Assembly: GCF_000023865.1 (NCBI RefSeq)
Contig: NC_013159.1
Span: 1,390,001 to 1,454,000, forward strand
Origin: Saccharomonospora viridis DSM 43017
GTDB lineage: Bacteria; Actinomycetota; Actinomycetes; Mycobacteriales; Pseudonocardiaceae
DNA length: 64,000 nucleotides
Reading direction: 5' to 3'
Below the pieces are notes generated by a model, which worked only from the letters and a program-made list of their open reading frames with translations, did not search any database and was not told where the DNA came from. This document shows positions 1-9,386 of this stretch, piece after piece. Position 1 is the first letter of the stretch, and each line of letters starts with the position of its first letter. Both the position numbers and the translations under genes were made by a program.

Positions 1-2
1 AG

Positions 3-629
3 AACGGACACGGCACGCACGTGGCCGGCACGATCGGCGGCGAGCGGTACGGTGTCGCCCCCGACGTCAACCTCGTCGGTGTCCGGGTCCTCGACGCCAA
101 CGGCAGTGGCACCACCGCCCAGGTGATCGCGGGCATCGAGTGGGTCGCCGAGAACGCCTCCGGTCCCTCGGTGGCCAACATGAGCCTCGGCGGCCCGGCC
201 GACGCCGCTTTGGACGAGGCGGTGCGGGGTGCGATCGAGGCCGGTATCACCTTCGGTGTCGCCGCGGGCAACGAGTCGTCCGACGCGAGCGGTTCGTCCC
301 CGGCTCGGGTTCCCGAGGCCATCACGGTGGCCGCCAGCGACCAGGACGACTCCGAGGCGTACTTCTCGAACTACGGTGACGTCGTGGACCTGTACGCGCC
401 CGGTGTGGACATCACCTCGGCCTGGCACGACGGTGGGGAGAACACCATCAGCGGCACGTCGATGGCCACGCCGCACGTGGTGGGTGCCGCCGCGCTGTAC
501 CTGGCCGACAACACGGACGCCACTCCCGCCGAGGTCGCCGACGCGCTGACCTCCTCGGCGACCGAGGGCGCCATCACCGACCCGACGGGTTCGACGCCCA
601 ACCTCCTGCTGTACGTGGGTCAGGAGTGA
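3..629 (+). CDS. Subtilisin-family (S8) serine protease, 3' part only
   Basis: The reading frame is open from base 3 and is cut by the window edge, so the signal peptide, prodomain and catalytic Asp are missing. The first codons read NGHGTHVAGT, the S8 catalytic-His motif. The oxyanion/Ser region is ISGTSMATPHVVGAAALYL near bases 448-507. The substrate-binding strand SVANMSLGGPA lies between them. The protein ends LLYVGQE with no C-terminal extension, like secreted actinobacterial S8A peptidases. It is followed by a hairpin terminator. The GTG at base 21 is an internal Val, not a start. Family assignment is firm; substrate unknown. Confidence 0.95.
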   Translation, partial: NGHGTHVAGTIGGERYGVAPDVNLVGVRVLDANGSGTTAQVIAGIEWVAENASGPSVANMSLGGPADAALDEAVRGAIEAGITFGVAAGNESSDASGSSPARVPEAITVAASDQDDSEAYFSNYGDVVDLYAPGVDITSAWHDGGENTISGTSMATPHVVGAAALYLADNTDATPAEVADALTSSATEGAITDPTGSTPNLLLYVGQE

Positions 630-670
630 GTGACGCCGCGAGGCGATAACCACGCATAGTTCCTCCTACA

Positions 671-706
671 AGGACCGGCCCGGCGCTTCGCGTCGGGCCG
701 GTCTTG
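671..706 (+). terminator. Rho-independent-like hairpin after the subtilase
   Basis: GC-rich inverted repeat (AGGACCGGCCCGGCG, loop CTTCG, CGTCGGGCCGGTCTT) 42 bp after the protease stop codon, followed by a short T-containing stretch. One or two mismatches in the stem. Confidence 0.7.
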
Positions 707-729
707 TTACCAGCGGGTAAAGTCACGGT

Positions 730-1485
730 ATGGCCGTACGGAAGAACATCGTGATCACCGGCGCCAGCTCGGGCCTGGGTGAGGGGATGGCGCGGAAATT
801 CGCCGCGCAGGGACGCAACCTGGCGTTGTGCGCACGTCGACGTGATCGGCTCGATGCGCTTGCGACCGAACTCACCGAACGGCATCCGGGCATCCGCGTC
901 GTGGTGCGGCAGCTCGACGTCAACGACCATGACCGGGTGTTCACGGTGTTCGAGGAATTCCGTGCGGAGCTCGGCACGCTCGACCGCGTGATCGTCAACG
1001 CGGGCATCGGCAAGGGACAGCCGATCGGCAAGGGCTCCTTCCACGCGAACAAACAGACGGTGGAGACCAATCTCGTCGCCGGGTTGGCCCAGTGCGAGGC
1101 CGCGGTGTCGATCTTCAGGGAACAGAACGCGGGGCACCTCGTGGTCGTCTCGTCGTTCAGCGCGTTGCGCGGAATGCCTCGCAACATGACCGCCTACGCC
1201 GCCTCCAAGGCGGGGATCTCCGCACTCGCCGACGGTATCCGCGTGGACCTGCTGCACACTCCGATCCGGGTCACGACCGTGCTTCCCGGCTACATCGAAT
1301 CGGAGATGACCCACCGTAGCTCCGGACGGACACCGTTGATCGCCGACGCGGAAACCGGTGTGCGAGCGTTGGTGAACGCGATCGAGAAGGAGCCGGTCCG
1401 AGCCTACGTGCCGTCCTGGCCATGGGTGCCGTTGAGCGTGCTGGTACGCGCAGTGCCGGCTCGCCTGTTGCGGCGGTTCGTCTGA
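730..1485 (+). CDS. Short-chain dehydrogenase/reductase (SDR)
   Basis: A 251-residue classical SDR, the usual length. It has the N-terminal Rossmann motif TGASSGLG (residues 10-17), the catalytic Ser in VVVSSFSALRG and the YAASK (YxxxK) dyad. NADP(H) use is suggested by the basic residues CARRRDR after the second strand. The C-terminus is rich in hydrophobic and basic residues (VPLSVLVRAVPARLLRRFV) and might touch the membrane. The start ATG sits just after the subtilase terminator. The histidine phosphatase gene follows 17 bp downstream, so the two probably form one operon. The substrate cannot be told from sequence. Confidence 0.9.
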   Translation: MAVRKNIVITGASSGLGEGMARKFAAQGRNLALCARRRDRLDALATELTERHPGIRVVVRQLDVNDHDRVFTVFEEFRAELGTLDRVIVNAGIGKGQPIGKGSFHANKQTVETNLVAGLAQCEAAVSIFREQNAGHLVVVSSFSALRGMPRNMTAYAASKAGISALADGIRVDLLHTPIRVTTVLPGYIESEMTHRSSGRTPLIADAETGVRALVNAIEKEPVRAYVPSWPWVPLSVLVRAVPARLLRRFV

Positions 1486-1502
1486 GTAGGTTGGAGGGCG
1501 AG

Positions 1503-2165
1503 ATGGGCGCTATCTACCTCGTGCGGCACGGCCAGGCTTCATTCGGTGCCGCCGATTACGACGTCCTGTCCGACCTGGGTCGGATCCAGGCCCGTGCGAC
1601 CGGGATCGAGTTACTGCGTCGGGGACTGGTGGTCAAACAGGCCCGGTGTGGCACGTTGTCGCGGCAACGCGCGACGGCGGAGTTGGCGTTGGCCGAGGTC
1701 GCGCCCGGGATCACCGCCGAGGACGATGCGCGATGGAACGAGTACGACCACGTCGACATCGCGGCACATCATGGGGGCGGGGCGGCGCAGGACAGCGCGG
1801 ACCCGCGAGCGTATCAGCACGCGTTGGAGAAAGCGCTGGTCGCGTGGGTCGAAGCGGGGGCCGACAGTCCGTGTGCCGAGAGCTGGCCCGAGTTCTTGGC
1901 GAGGGTACGGGGTGCGTTCGACGAGGTCGTGACGAGCCTCGGAAAAGGTGAACAGGCGGTGGTGTTCACCTCCGGCGGGGTGATCGCGACGCTGTGCGGC
2001 GATCTGCTCGGTGACCCCGTCAAGGGGCTACTGACCCTGAACAGGGTCACGGTGAACGCCGGTGTGACCAAAGTGGTCACGGGCCGATCGGGCACCACAT
2101 TGGTGTCGTTCAACGAACACGGGCATTTCGACGGGGAGTCGGCACATCTGCTGACTTACCGCTGA
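1503..2165 (+). CDS. Histidine phosphatase superfamily protein (phosphoglycerate-mutase-like)
   Basis: 220 residues starting MGAIYLVRHGQASFG, with the phosphohistidine-forming RHG motif at residues 8-10. A GGAGG ribosome site lies about 6 bp before the chosen ATG; longer in-frame starts upstream run into the SDR gene. A second conserved motif (VVFTSGGVIATLCGDLLG) sits where family members carry the second catalytic His; the His itself is not obvious here. Family members dephosphorylate small phosphorylated metabolites or proteins. The stop codon overlaps the 3' end of the convergent tetR gene by 10 bp. Confidence 0.85.
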   Translation: MGAIYLVRHGQASFGAADYDVLSDLGRIQARATGIELLRRGLVVKQARCGTLSRQRATAELALAEVAPGITAEDDARWNEYDHVDIAAHHGGGAAQDSADPRAYQHALEKALVAWVEAGADSPCAESWPEFLARVRGAFDEVVTSLGKGEQAVVFTSGGVIATLCGDLLGDPVKGLLTLNRVTVNAGVTKVVTGRSGTTLVSFNEHGHFDGESAHLLTYR

Positions 2166-2797
2166 GAGGCGGCCGGTGACGCCGTCGTGAGTCGAGGCAG
2201 GAAGTCGTTCACCAGTGACAGCAGCACCCGGCTCAACAGGGTGTGCACCTGGGCCCGGTCCAAAGTGCCACGCACGAGCCACTCCCGTCCGGCGACTTTC
2301 ACCATGCCGCCGAAGGAGCGGATCGTGGCGTTGAGCTGTTCCCAGCCCGGATCGTCAGGGGTGTAACCCATGGCCTCCAGGACGCGGTCGGCGGCGTTGC
2401 GGTCGGCCTCGTCGAGGATGCGTTCGACCTCCAGGTCGCGGCCGATGCCCTCGGGTGTGATGGCGGCGAGCCACATCTTTTCCTGTCGACCGACCATGTC
2501 GAGGAACCAGTCGACGGCCGCCATGACCCGATCTTCGGTCGAAGCCATCGGTAACCGGGTGATGGCCTCGTAAGGCACGTTCAACGCGCGCCGTACCACG
2601 GCCAGATACAGTTCGCGCTTGGTGCCGAAATAATGATTGATCAACCCGCGAGCGACGCCCGCCTGCGCAGCGATATCCGATGTGGACACCTCGGCGTAAG
2701 GACGTGCACTAAATAGCTCGGCAGCACAGGCGAAGATTTGTTCTTTGCGCTCGTCCGGCTCCAGCCGTCGCCATTTCGGCACGGATTCTGTCGTCAT
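2156..2797 (-). CDS. TetR/AcrR-family transcriptional regulator
   Basis: 213 residues. The N-terminal helix-turn-helix reads STSDIAAQAGVARGLINHYFGTKRELYLAV, typical of TetR regulators, followed by a ligand-binding helical domain. The ATG at 2797 (MTTESVPKWRRL) was chosen because anything longer runs through the neighbouring oxidoreductase gene. It lies 13 bp downstream of the GMC oxidoreductase gene on the same strand, so it is probably co-transcribed and may control steroid or alcohol oxidation. Its ligand is unknown. Its 3' end overlaps the convergent phosphatase gene. Confidence 0.88.
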   Translation of the reverse strand: MTTESVPKWRRLEPDERKEQIFACAAELFSARPYAEVSTSDIAAQAGVARGLINHYFGTKRELYLAVVRRALNVPYEAITRLPMASTEDRVMAAVDWFLDMVGRQEKMWLAAITPEGIGRDLEVERILDEADRNAADRVLEAMGYTPDDPGWEQLNATIRSFGGMVKVAGREWLVRGTLDRAQVHTLLSRVLLSLVNDFLPRLTTASPAASQR

Positions 2798-2810
2798 GTG
2801 GTGCAGTTTC

Positions 2811-4520
2811 TCACGATGGCTTGCTTTTCGCCGGGAAGATGGGCAGTCGAAGTGCGCCGGGAGCCTCGGTAGGCACGATCGGGTGGTTCGGGCGGACCGG
2901 ATCGATGCGTTCGTACGCTGCCGACAGCGGGGGTCGAGGATCGGGATCGCCCTTGTTGGGCCACAGTGCCATGGCGCGTTCGGCCTGTGCGGTGATGGTG
3001 AGCGAGGGGTTGACACCGAGGTTGGCCGACACGGCCGAGGAATCCACGACATGCAGCCCCGGGTGTCCGTACACGCGGTGGTAGGGGTCGACGACCCCGG
3101 TTTCGGGTGAGTCGCCGATGGTGCAGCCGCCGATGAAATGTCCGGTCAGGGGTCGGTTGAACAGATCGTTCCAGCCCGCTCCCGCGATTCCACCGATCTT
3201 GTCCGCCACTCGACGGGCCACTTCGTGGCCGATCGGGATCCACGTGGGATTGGGTTCGCCGATGCCCTGTTTGGTGAGCATGCGTCTGCCGAGCAGGCCG
3301 CGCCGGGTGTAGGTGGTGACCGAATTGTCGAGTGATTGCATCACCAACAGCACGATCGTCTGTTCCGACCAGCGGCGGGGATTGTGCAAGGCGGGTAGTG
3401 CGCGTCGCTGACGCACCATCTCCGACAGGCCCGCCAACCACCGTGGTCTGCCCGGAACGGGGTCGGTCAGGACGGCGCCGAGGAGCGCGAGCAGATTGCT
3501 GCCTTTGCCGTAACGCACCGGTTCGATGTGGGTGACCTCGTCGGGATGAAGCGAGGAACTGATCGCCACCCCGCGGTGGTACCCCGCATCGCGGCGAGTG
3601 GTTCGTGCGGCGAGGACGGCTTCGGAGTTCGTCCGGGCGAGTACCCCCAGACGTGGGGAGAGCCGAGGGAGCATTCCACGGTCACGCATGCGATGCAGGA
3701 GACGCTGGGTGCCCAGCGCCGAGGCCGCCAGTACCACCTGTTCGGCCGTGTAGGTCCGCTTGCGCCAGGGTTGCTTCGTGTGGACGGCGGTGCACACGTA
3801 ACCGCCGCCGGGCCGTGGGCGGATCCCGGTCACCGTCGTCAGGGGATGGACGGTGGCGCCCGCGGCTTCCGCGAGGTGAAGGTAGTTCTTGACCGTGGTG
3901 TTCTTCGCCCCGTGGCGGCAGCCGGTGAGGCATTCACCGCAGTGCAGACAGGTGCGGCGGTCGGGACCGACACCACCGAAGAACGGGTCGGCCACGCGCG
4001 TTCCGGGTCGGGTGCCGTCCGGGCCGAAGAAGACGCCGACGGGGGTCGGACGGTAGGTGTGTCCCACCCCCAGGTCGTCGGCCACCTCCCGCATCACTTC
4101 GTCGGACGGGGTCGGCCACGGATTCGTCGTCACCCCGAGCATGCGTTTGGCCTGGTCGTAGTACGGTGCGAGTTCTTCCTTCCAGTCCGTGATGTGCGCC
4201 CACTGGGGATCGGCGTAGAAGGTGCCGGGTGGTTCGTACAGCGTGTTGCCGTACACCAACGAGCCACCGCCCACCCCGGCGCCGCTGAGGACGAGTGCGT
4301 CGGGCAGGAAAGTGATACGCAGGATCCCGGTGCAGCCGAGGAACGGGGCGAACAGGTAGTCGCGTACGCGCCACGACGTCTTCGCGAACTCGTGGTCGGC
4401 GAACCGTCTGCCCGCCTCCAGCACACCCACTCGGTAGCCCTTCTCCGTGAGCCGCAGAGCGCTGACGCTCCCGCCGAACCCGGAACCTATGACGACGACG
4501 TCGTAGTCGAACCGCACCAT
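2811..4520 (-). CDS. GMC-family oxidoreductase, cholesterol-oxidase-like
   Basis: 569 residues. The N-terminal FAD-binding dinucleotide fold is VVVIGSGFGGSVSALRL with the glycines at 12-17. A Cys cluster CLHCGECLTGCRHGAKN is found in the mycobacterial ChoD-type subgroup. The C-terminal FAD/substrate-site block is HFIGGCTIGDSPETGVVDPY then VVDSSAVSANLGVNPSLTI. The family oxidises sterol or other alcohols with O2 or another acceptor. No signal peptide is visible, so it is probably cytoplasmic. It is transcribed with the downstream tetR. The start faces the siderophore-interacting protein gene across 113 bp that contain an iron box. True substrate unproven. Confidence 0.85.
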   Translation of the reverse strand: MVRFDYDVVVIGSGFGGSVSALRLTEKGYRVGVLEAGRRFADHEFAKTSWRVRDYLFAPFLGCTGILRITFLPDALVLSGAGVGGGSLVYGNTLYEPPGTFYADPQWAHITDWKEELAPYYDQAKRMLGVTTNPWPTPSDEVMREVADDLGVGHTYRPTPVGVFFGPDGTRPGTRVADPFFGGVGPDRRTCLHCGECLTGCRHGAKNTTVKNYLHLAEAAGATVHPLTTVTGIRPRPGGGYVCTAVHTKQPWRKRTYTAEQVVLAASALGTQRLLHRMRDRGMLPRLSPRLGVLARTNSEAVLAARTTRRDAGYHRGVAISSSLHPDEVTHIEPVRYGKGSNLLALLGAVLTDPVPGRPRWLAGLSEMVRQRRALPALHNPRRWSEQTIVLLVMQSLDNSVTTYTRRGLLGRRMLTKQGIGEPNPTWIPIGHEVARRVADKIGGIAGAGWNDLFNRPLTGHFIGGCTIGDSPETGVVDPYHRVYGHPGLHVVDSSAVSANLGVNPSLTITAQAERAMALWPNKGDPDPRPPLSAAYERIDPVRPNHPIVPTEAPGALRLPIFPAKSKPS

Positions 4521-4595
4521 GGGGACACGTTGGCGCGTCGGTGGCGGGCCAACAAGAAGGCGTTTGGGTGGTCCCCCTGGTCACCGTCGGCTAGG

Positions 4596-4614
4596 GTTGG
4601 TTAGGCAAACCTAA
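4596..4614. promoter_or_regulatory. Putative IdeR/DtxR iron box
   Basis: The 19-bp site GTTGGTTAGGCAAACCTAA matches the IdeR/DtxR consensus TTAGGTTAGGCTAACCTAA at 16 of 19 positions (counted by eye). It ends 19 bp before the start of the siderophore-interacting protein gene, and the oxidoreductase gene diverges from the other side. Iron-bound IdeR would be expected to repress at least the siderophore gene. Confidence 0.75.
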
Positions 4615-4633
4615 TTTTCGGCAAGGAGTCGGC

Positions 4634-5437
4634 ATGGCGGATCAAGGTCGTCGGAACGGTAAGCCCGTGTTCCGTGGACAAGTGGTGCGCACCGAACGGC
4701 TCACCCCGCACATGATCAGGGTCGTGTGCGGGGGTGAGGGGCTGGCTTCGTTCCAGCACAACGGTTTCACCGACTGCTACGTCAAAATGCTGTTCCCCGT
4801 GCCGGGCGTCAGCTACCCGGAACCGTTCGATCTCGATGCCGTGAAGGCGACCTTGCCGCGTGACCAGTGGCCTCGTATGCGTACCTACACCGTGCGGCAC
4901 CACGACCCCGAGGCGGGGGAGCTCACCCTGGACATCCTCGTGCACGGTGACAAGGGGCTCGGTGGTCCATGGGCCGCGCAGGCACGGCCGGGTGACCAGG
5001 TGCTGCTCCGGGGGCCCGGCGGCGCGTACGCACCCCGTGCCGACGTCGATCACCACCTGTTGGTCGGGGACGAATCGGCTCTGCCCGCCATCGCCGCGTC
5101 CTTGGAGGCCCTTGCCCCGGACGCGACCGCCACGGTGCGACTGCTCGTCGAGGACCCGGCCGAACAGCAGTCGCTGTCGACGAAGGCGGCGGCGGACATC
5201 CGGTGGTCGTATCGCGTCGACGGTGCCGACCTCGTCGAGGAGGTACGGGGGCTCGACCTCGGTGAGGGCACGGTGCAGGCGTTCGTCCACGGCGAGGCGG
5301 GCATGGTCCGGGACTTGCGCGGTCACCTGTTGCGGGAACGCGGACTCGACAAGGAACTGTTGTCGTTGTCCGGTTACTGGCGTCAGGGACGGAGCGACGA
5401 GGACTGGCGTAAGGAGAAGAAGGCCTTCATGGCCTGA
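4634..5437 (+). CDS. Siderophore-interacting protein, FAD-dependent ferric reductase (SIP family)
   Basis: 267 residues, the usual SIP length. The N-terminal FAD-binding barrel contains RMRTYTVRHHDPEAGELTLD, where RxYT binds flavin, and GPWAAQARPGDQVLLRGPGG. The C-terminal domain ends LLSLSGYWRQGRSDEDWR, the conserved SIP tail. The protein reduces ferric siderophores in the cytoplasm to release iron. An IdeR-like box lies immediately upstream, in line with iron repression. An AAGGAG ribosome site precedes the ATG. No siderophore transporter is visible nearby. Confidence 0.92.
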   Translation: MADQGRRNGKPVFRGQVVRTERLTPHMIRVVCGGEGLASFQHNGFTDCYVKMLFPVPGVSYPEPFDLDAVKATLPRDQWPRMRTYTVRHHDPEAGELTLDILVHGDKGLGGPWAAQARPGDQVLLRGPGGAYAPRADVDHHLLVGDESALPAIAASLEALAPDATATVRLLVEDPAEQQSLSTKAAADIRWSYRVDGADLVEEVRGLDLGEGTVQAFVHGEAGMVRDLRGHLLRERGLDKELLSLSGYWRQGRSDEDWRKEKKAFMA

Positions 5438-6473
5438 AAACGCCCTCGACCGTCCTCGAGTTCTGCCAAACTGCCTCCCGCGGCCCGGCGAGTGGGTAGC
5501 GACGCGCGTCGTCCCCGCCGACGGGCAACCGGGGTTGAGCACAGGGGGAGGCCGCCTGGATGGCGATGGCGATCGAAGGCTCGGGACGCGCGAAGGCGGA
5601 ACGGTGTACCCGATCACCAAACGCCGGCCCGGCACCATGGTCGTGGCGGCCACGGTCGCGATCGGCATGGCCGCCGCGGGTGGTGGTCTGGGGTGGCCGG
5701 GTCGGCGGGGTCGGGCGAGGCGGTATTGAGCCGCGCGTTGCGGTCGCAGGTGTAGAAGGCTCGAGCGCATGCCGCGAAGGGGCGGCAGAATCAGGCATGG
5801 CGGCGACTCGGCCTGCGGCGCCTTCCCAGTAAGGTGCGGAGCTTCTCCGAATGTGCAGCACTGTCCTATGGGGACGTACGCGAATTCTTTCCGCGCACGC
5901 CCTGCCGATCGGTGACACGCATCCAGCCGCCGCTGCGCGGTGCTGGGGGCGGTGACGACAGCGGACTTGTGCGTCTTGCCGGCGGGGTGTTCGATCTGGC
6001 TTTTCAGGGCGGACTGGGAGCCGGGGAGACGGAAATGGCCGGCACTGTCTACTTTTGACCTATTCCATCAGTCCTCGACAGAGCGGGAATCCGAGATCGA
6101 ACGGAGCTCGCCGAACCCGCCGACGGCTTGAGTTCCGGGTTCGTGCGTGAGCCGGGATTGTTCGGTGAGCTTGTGCCGACTCGCTCGTCGGCCTCCGGAA
6201 CCCTTACCGCGGTTTCGCCGGCGGGACCTGCTGGTGGAGCGGAGCCACCTCTTGGCGGCGAGCCGTTCGAATGTCCTGCCGGGACGGTTACTCGATCTCG
6301 TTTCCAGGGCTCCGGAAGAGGGTCGGGGATTCGGGTTTTCCGTCACAATCGTCGTGCCGCCACGGCCGAGCGCCTCCTTGCGAGCATCGAGCTCTGTTCG
6401 CGGTATCGGCGGTTCGGCCGTGGCGACGATGACGATCACTGGACGATGTCGAACGGTGTCGAGCGGCGCTGCG
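5438..6473. other. Gene-poor stretch of about 1 kb
   Basis: Several open frames overlap on both strands here, but none has a recognisable domain, a good ribosome site or consistent codon use. One short hydrophobic peptide frame near 5640-5700 (MVVAATVAIGMAAAGGG) looks like the start of a membrane or secreted protein that does not continue. The region may hold the remains of a decayed gene. Confidence 0.5.
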
Positions 6474-6884
6474 TCAGAAAGCGAAGACGCTGTTGGAATG
6501 AGCGTCGGCCAAGCAGCGGTTGGGGTATTCGGTGGTGAACTCCACCGGTGAGCCACGCCAGTGGCCCTGAGCCGATGCCCGCACCGGGGAGTGGATCATC
6601 GTGCACGTCTGATCCTTCACGGGCAGTCGAGTGAAGTCGCCGTCGACCTGTTCCAGTGCCGAGCAGGCTGAATCGGCCTGCGGGTGGTTGCCGAGGGTCG
6701 GGTCGCACATCAACTGAACGGACCTGGTCTCCCCTCGGGAGTCGGTGAGACTGAGCAGGATCGACGATTCGGGTGTCACGGCGGGGCCGGTGCACAGGGC
6801 CGCGGCCGCGCATGCGGCGAGGGATGTCGCTGCGAACATGGGCATGTTTCGACTATCGGCTCGCGGTCGGGCGAACCTGTTCAC
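6474..6884 (-). CDS. Subtilisin inhibitor-like (SSI, I16 family) secreted protease inhibitor
   Basis: 136 residues. A signal-peptide-like N-terminus (FAATSLAACAAAALCTG) is followed by the SSI fold: LMCDPTLGNHPQADSAC, then QTCTMIHSPVRASAQGHWRG, and the C-terminal NRCLADAHSNSVFAF. The four family cysteines are present. By alignment with SSI (CPMVYDP), the reactive bond is Met-Ile in CTMIHSP, suggesting subtilisin/chymotrypsin-like targets. Starts at 6884, 6845 or 6839 are possible; the later ones give a more ordinary signal peptide. The gene stands alone on its strand. A secreted subtilase lies about 6 kb away. Confidence 0.88.
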   Translation of the reverse strand: MNRFARPRADSRNMPMFAATSLAACAAAALCTGPAVTPESSILLSLTDSRGETRSVQLMCDPTLGNHPQADSACSALEQVDGDFTRLPVKDQTCTMIHSPVRASAQGHWRGSPVEFTTEYPNRCLADAHSNSVFAF

Positions 6885-7147
6885 TTGATCAGGTGGTTGT
6901 GTTCGCCCCGTGGTGTTGCTCAGCGTCGTGACCGAGTCACTGGGATGTGACTAATATCACCATTCGGTGTGGTGGGGGGATCGCTCGGCCCGGTGTCGGC
7001 CGATGGACGTTTCCTCATCCGAGTCCTTTCCTGGGTCCTTTCCTGGTCTCGTACCCGATGCCCAGGGGTTTTCGCCTCGCGTGATCTCTGGGATAGGCGC
7101 GTCAGTACGTAAACTTGTGGTCAAGCAGGCGACGAGAGGAGGTGCCG

Positions 7148-8173
7148 GTGGGCAGCGCGGAGGAACGTCGATTCAAGGTCCTGCGTGCCATCGTTGCCGA
7201 TTACGTGTCGAACCAGGAGCCGGTGGGGTCGAAGGCCCTCGTTGACCGGCACAACCTGGGTGTGTCCAGCGCTACAGTGCGTAACGACATGGCGGCACTG
7301 GAGGAGGACGGCTACATCACTCAGCCGCACACCAGCGCGGGCCGTATCCCGACGGACAAGGGATACCGGATGTTCGTCGACAGTCTGTCCGAGGTCAAAC
7401 CCCTGTCCGCGGCCGAGCGGCGAGCGATCGTGCAGTTCCTGGAAGGTGCCGTCGACCTCGATGACGTACTGCGACGGTCGGTGCGGCTGCTCGCGCAGCT
7501 GACCCGCCAGGTCGCAGTGGTGCAGTACCCCACCCTCACCAGTTCCACTGTTCGGCATGTCGAGGTGGTGGCACTCACCTCCGCACGCCTGCTCATCGTG
7601 TTGATCACCAATACCGGCCGGGTCGACCAGCGTACGGTCGATCTGGGGGACGTCATCGCCGACGAAGCGGTGGCCCGCCTGCGCGACGTGCTGAACGGTG
7701 CGCTGTGTGGTCACCGACTGCCCGACGCGGTCGAGAAGGTGTCGGAGCTGCCGGAGCAGGCTCCGCCCGAGATGCGCGACATCATGACCCGGGTCTGCAC
7801 CGTGCTCGTCGAATCGCTGGTCGAACGTCCCGAGGAACGGTTGGTGCTCGGTGGCACCGCCAACCTCACCCGTAACGTCGCGGACTTCCCGGGTTCGCTC
7901 CGCCAGGTGCTCGAAGCCCTGGAAGAACAGGTCGTGGTGCTCAAGTTGCTTGCCGCCGCACGCGACCCCGGTACCGTCACCGTGCGTATCGGGGAGGAGA
8001 ATGAGGACGAGCAGATGCGAAGCACGTCGGTCGTGTCCATCGGATACGGCTCGGACGAAGTGCTCCTGGGGGGCATGGGCGTAGTCGGCCCCACCCGGAT
8101 GGATTACCCCGGGACGATCGCTGCCGTGCGCGCGGTCGCCACGTACGTGGGGCAGATCCTCTCCGGAAAATGA
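7148..8173 (+). CDS. hrcA: Heat-inducible transcriptional repressor HrcA
   Basis: 341 residues. The N-terminal winged helix reads [21 protein letters not shown] then [20 protein letters not shown], followed by the GAF-like HrcA domain. The GTG start (MGSAEERRF) is preceded by AGAGGAGG; a longer in-frame start at 7115 is less likely. HrcA represses chaperone genes by binding CIRCE elements, and GroEL assists its activity. No CIRCE element is visible in the 260 bp upstream. The gene is followed 31 bp later by dnaJ, the same order as Rv2374c-Rv2373c in mycobacteria. Confidence 0.97.
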   Translation: MGSAEERRFKVLRAIVADYVSNQEPVGSKALVDRHNLGVSSATVRNDMAALEEDGYITQPHTSAGRIPTDKGYRMFVDSLSEVKPLSAAERRAIVQFLEGAVDLDDVLRRSVRLLAQLTRQVAVVQYPTLTSSTVRHVEVVALTSARLLIVLITNTGRVDQRTVDLGDVIADEAVARLRDVLNGALCGHRLPDAVEKVSELPEQAPPEMRDIMTRVCTVLVESLVERPEERLVLGGTANLTRNVADFPGSLRQVLEALEEQVVVLKLLAAARDPGTVTVRIGEENEDEQMRSTSVVSIGYGSDEVLLGGMGVVGPTRMDYPGTIAAVRAVATYVGQILSGK

Positions 8174-8204
8174 CTTGTGCAGGCTTTAGGAGGGCGGCAA
8201 AACG

Positions 8205-9362
8205 GTGGCCAAGGATTACTACGGCATCCTCGGCGTGTCGAAGAATGCGACCGACCAGGAGATCAAACGCGCCTACCGCAAGCTGGCGCGTGAGCTGCAC
8301 CCCGATGTCAACCCCTCCGAGGACGCACAGCACAAGTTCAGTGAGGTGACCACCGCCTACGAGGTACTGTCCGACCCGCAGAAGCGCAAGATCGTCGACC
8401 TCGGCGGTGACCCGATGGACAACGGGGCCGGGGCGGGCGCCGCGCGTGATCCGTTCGCCGGTTTCGGCGGGCTCGGCGACATCATGGACGCCTTCTTCGG
8501 TGCCGCCACCGGTGGTGCGCGGGGCCGGGGGCCGCGAAGCAGGGTGCAGCCCGGTTCCGACGCCCTGATTCGACTCCAGCTGACGTTGGAGGAGTGCGCC
8601 ACCGGCGTCAACAAGCAGATCACCGTGGACACGGCCATCCTGTGCGACCGGTGTCGGGGCGCGGGTACCGCCGAAGGCGGCAGTGTCGTCACGTGCGACA
8701 CGTGCGGTGGCCAGGGCGAGGTGCAGTCCGTGCAGCGTTCGTTCCTCGGTCAGGTCGTCACGGCTCGGCCGTGTCCGACCTGCCGTGGATACGGCGAGGT
8801 GATCACCGACCCGTGTCAGCAATGCGGTGGTGACGGACGAGTACGGGCCCGGAGGAACGTCACGGCGAAGATCCCGCCCGGTGTCGGTGACGGCATGCGC
8901 ATCCGGCTGTCCGGACAGGGCGAGGTGGGCCCGGGCGGCGGCCCCGCGGGTGACCTGTACGTCGAGGTCGAAGAACTGCCGCACGAGGACTTCGAGCGAC
9001 ACGGCAACGACCTGCACTGCAAGCTGCGGGTACCGGTCACCACGGCGGCGCTCGGGGCGGTGGTTCCGCTGGAAACGCTCGTGGACGGCGAGACGGAAGT
9101 GGAGATCGAGCCCGGCACTCAGCCCGGTACCGAGCGGGTGCTGTCCGGGCTGGGGATGCCGCGGTTGCGGTCGTCGGGTCGGGTGGACGGCCGCGGCGAC
9201 CTGCACGTGCACATCGAGGTCGTGGTGCCCACCAAGCTCGACGAGGAGCAGGCCGGGCTGCTGCGTGAGCTGGCGAGGCTACGGGGTGAGGAGGCCCCGA
9301 GCTTGGCGGGCAACGGTCACAAACAGGGTGGTCTGTTCTCCAAGCTGCGCTCGAAGCGCTGA
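8205..9362 (+). CDS. dnaJ: Chaperone DnaJ (DnaJ2 type)
   Basis: 385 residues. J domain at 1-70 with the HPD motif ([11 protein letters not shown]), then a Gly/Phe-rich linker. The zinc-binding domain has four CxxCxGxG repeats ([32 protein letters not shown]), and a C-terminal client-binding domain follows. It stimulates the DnaK ATPase. GTG start with AGGAGG upstream. Placed between hrcA and rsmE, it is the second dnaJ of actinobacteria rather than the one next to dnaK-grpE. Confidence 0.97.
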   Translation: MAKDYYGILGVSKNATDQEIKRAYRKLARELHPDVNPSEDAQHKFSEVTTAYEVLSDPQKRKIVDLGGDPMDNGAGAGAARDPFAGFGGLGDIMDAFFGAATGGARGRGPRSRVQPGSDALIRLQLTLEECATGVNKQITVDTAILCDRCRGAGTAEGGSVVTCDTCGGQGEVQSVQRSFLGQVVTARPCPTCRGYGEVITDPCQQCGGDGRVRARRNVTAKIPPGVGDGMRIRLSGQGEVGPGGGPAGDLYVEVEELPHEDFERHGNDLHCKLRVPVTTAALGAVVPLETLVDGETEVEIEPGTQPGTERVLSGLGMPRLRSSGRVDGRGDLHVHIEVVVPTKLDEEQAGLLRELARLRGEEAPSLAGNGHKQGGLFSKLRSKR

Positions 9363-9386
9363 CGACATCCGAGTCGGACGACAATC

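Noticed and set aside
6885-7147. CIRCE element controlling hrcA
   Set aside because: No TTAGCACTC-N9-GAGTGCTAA pattern is present on either strand.
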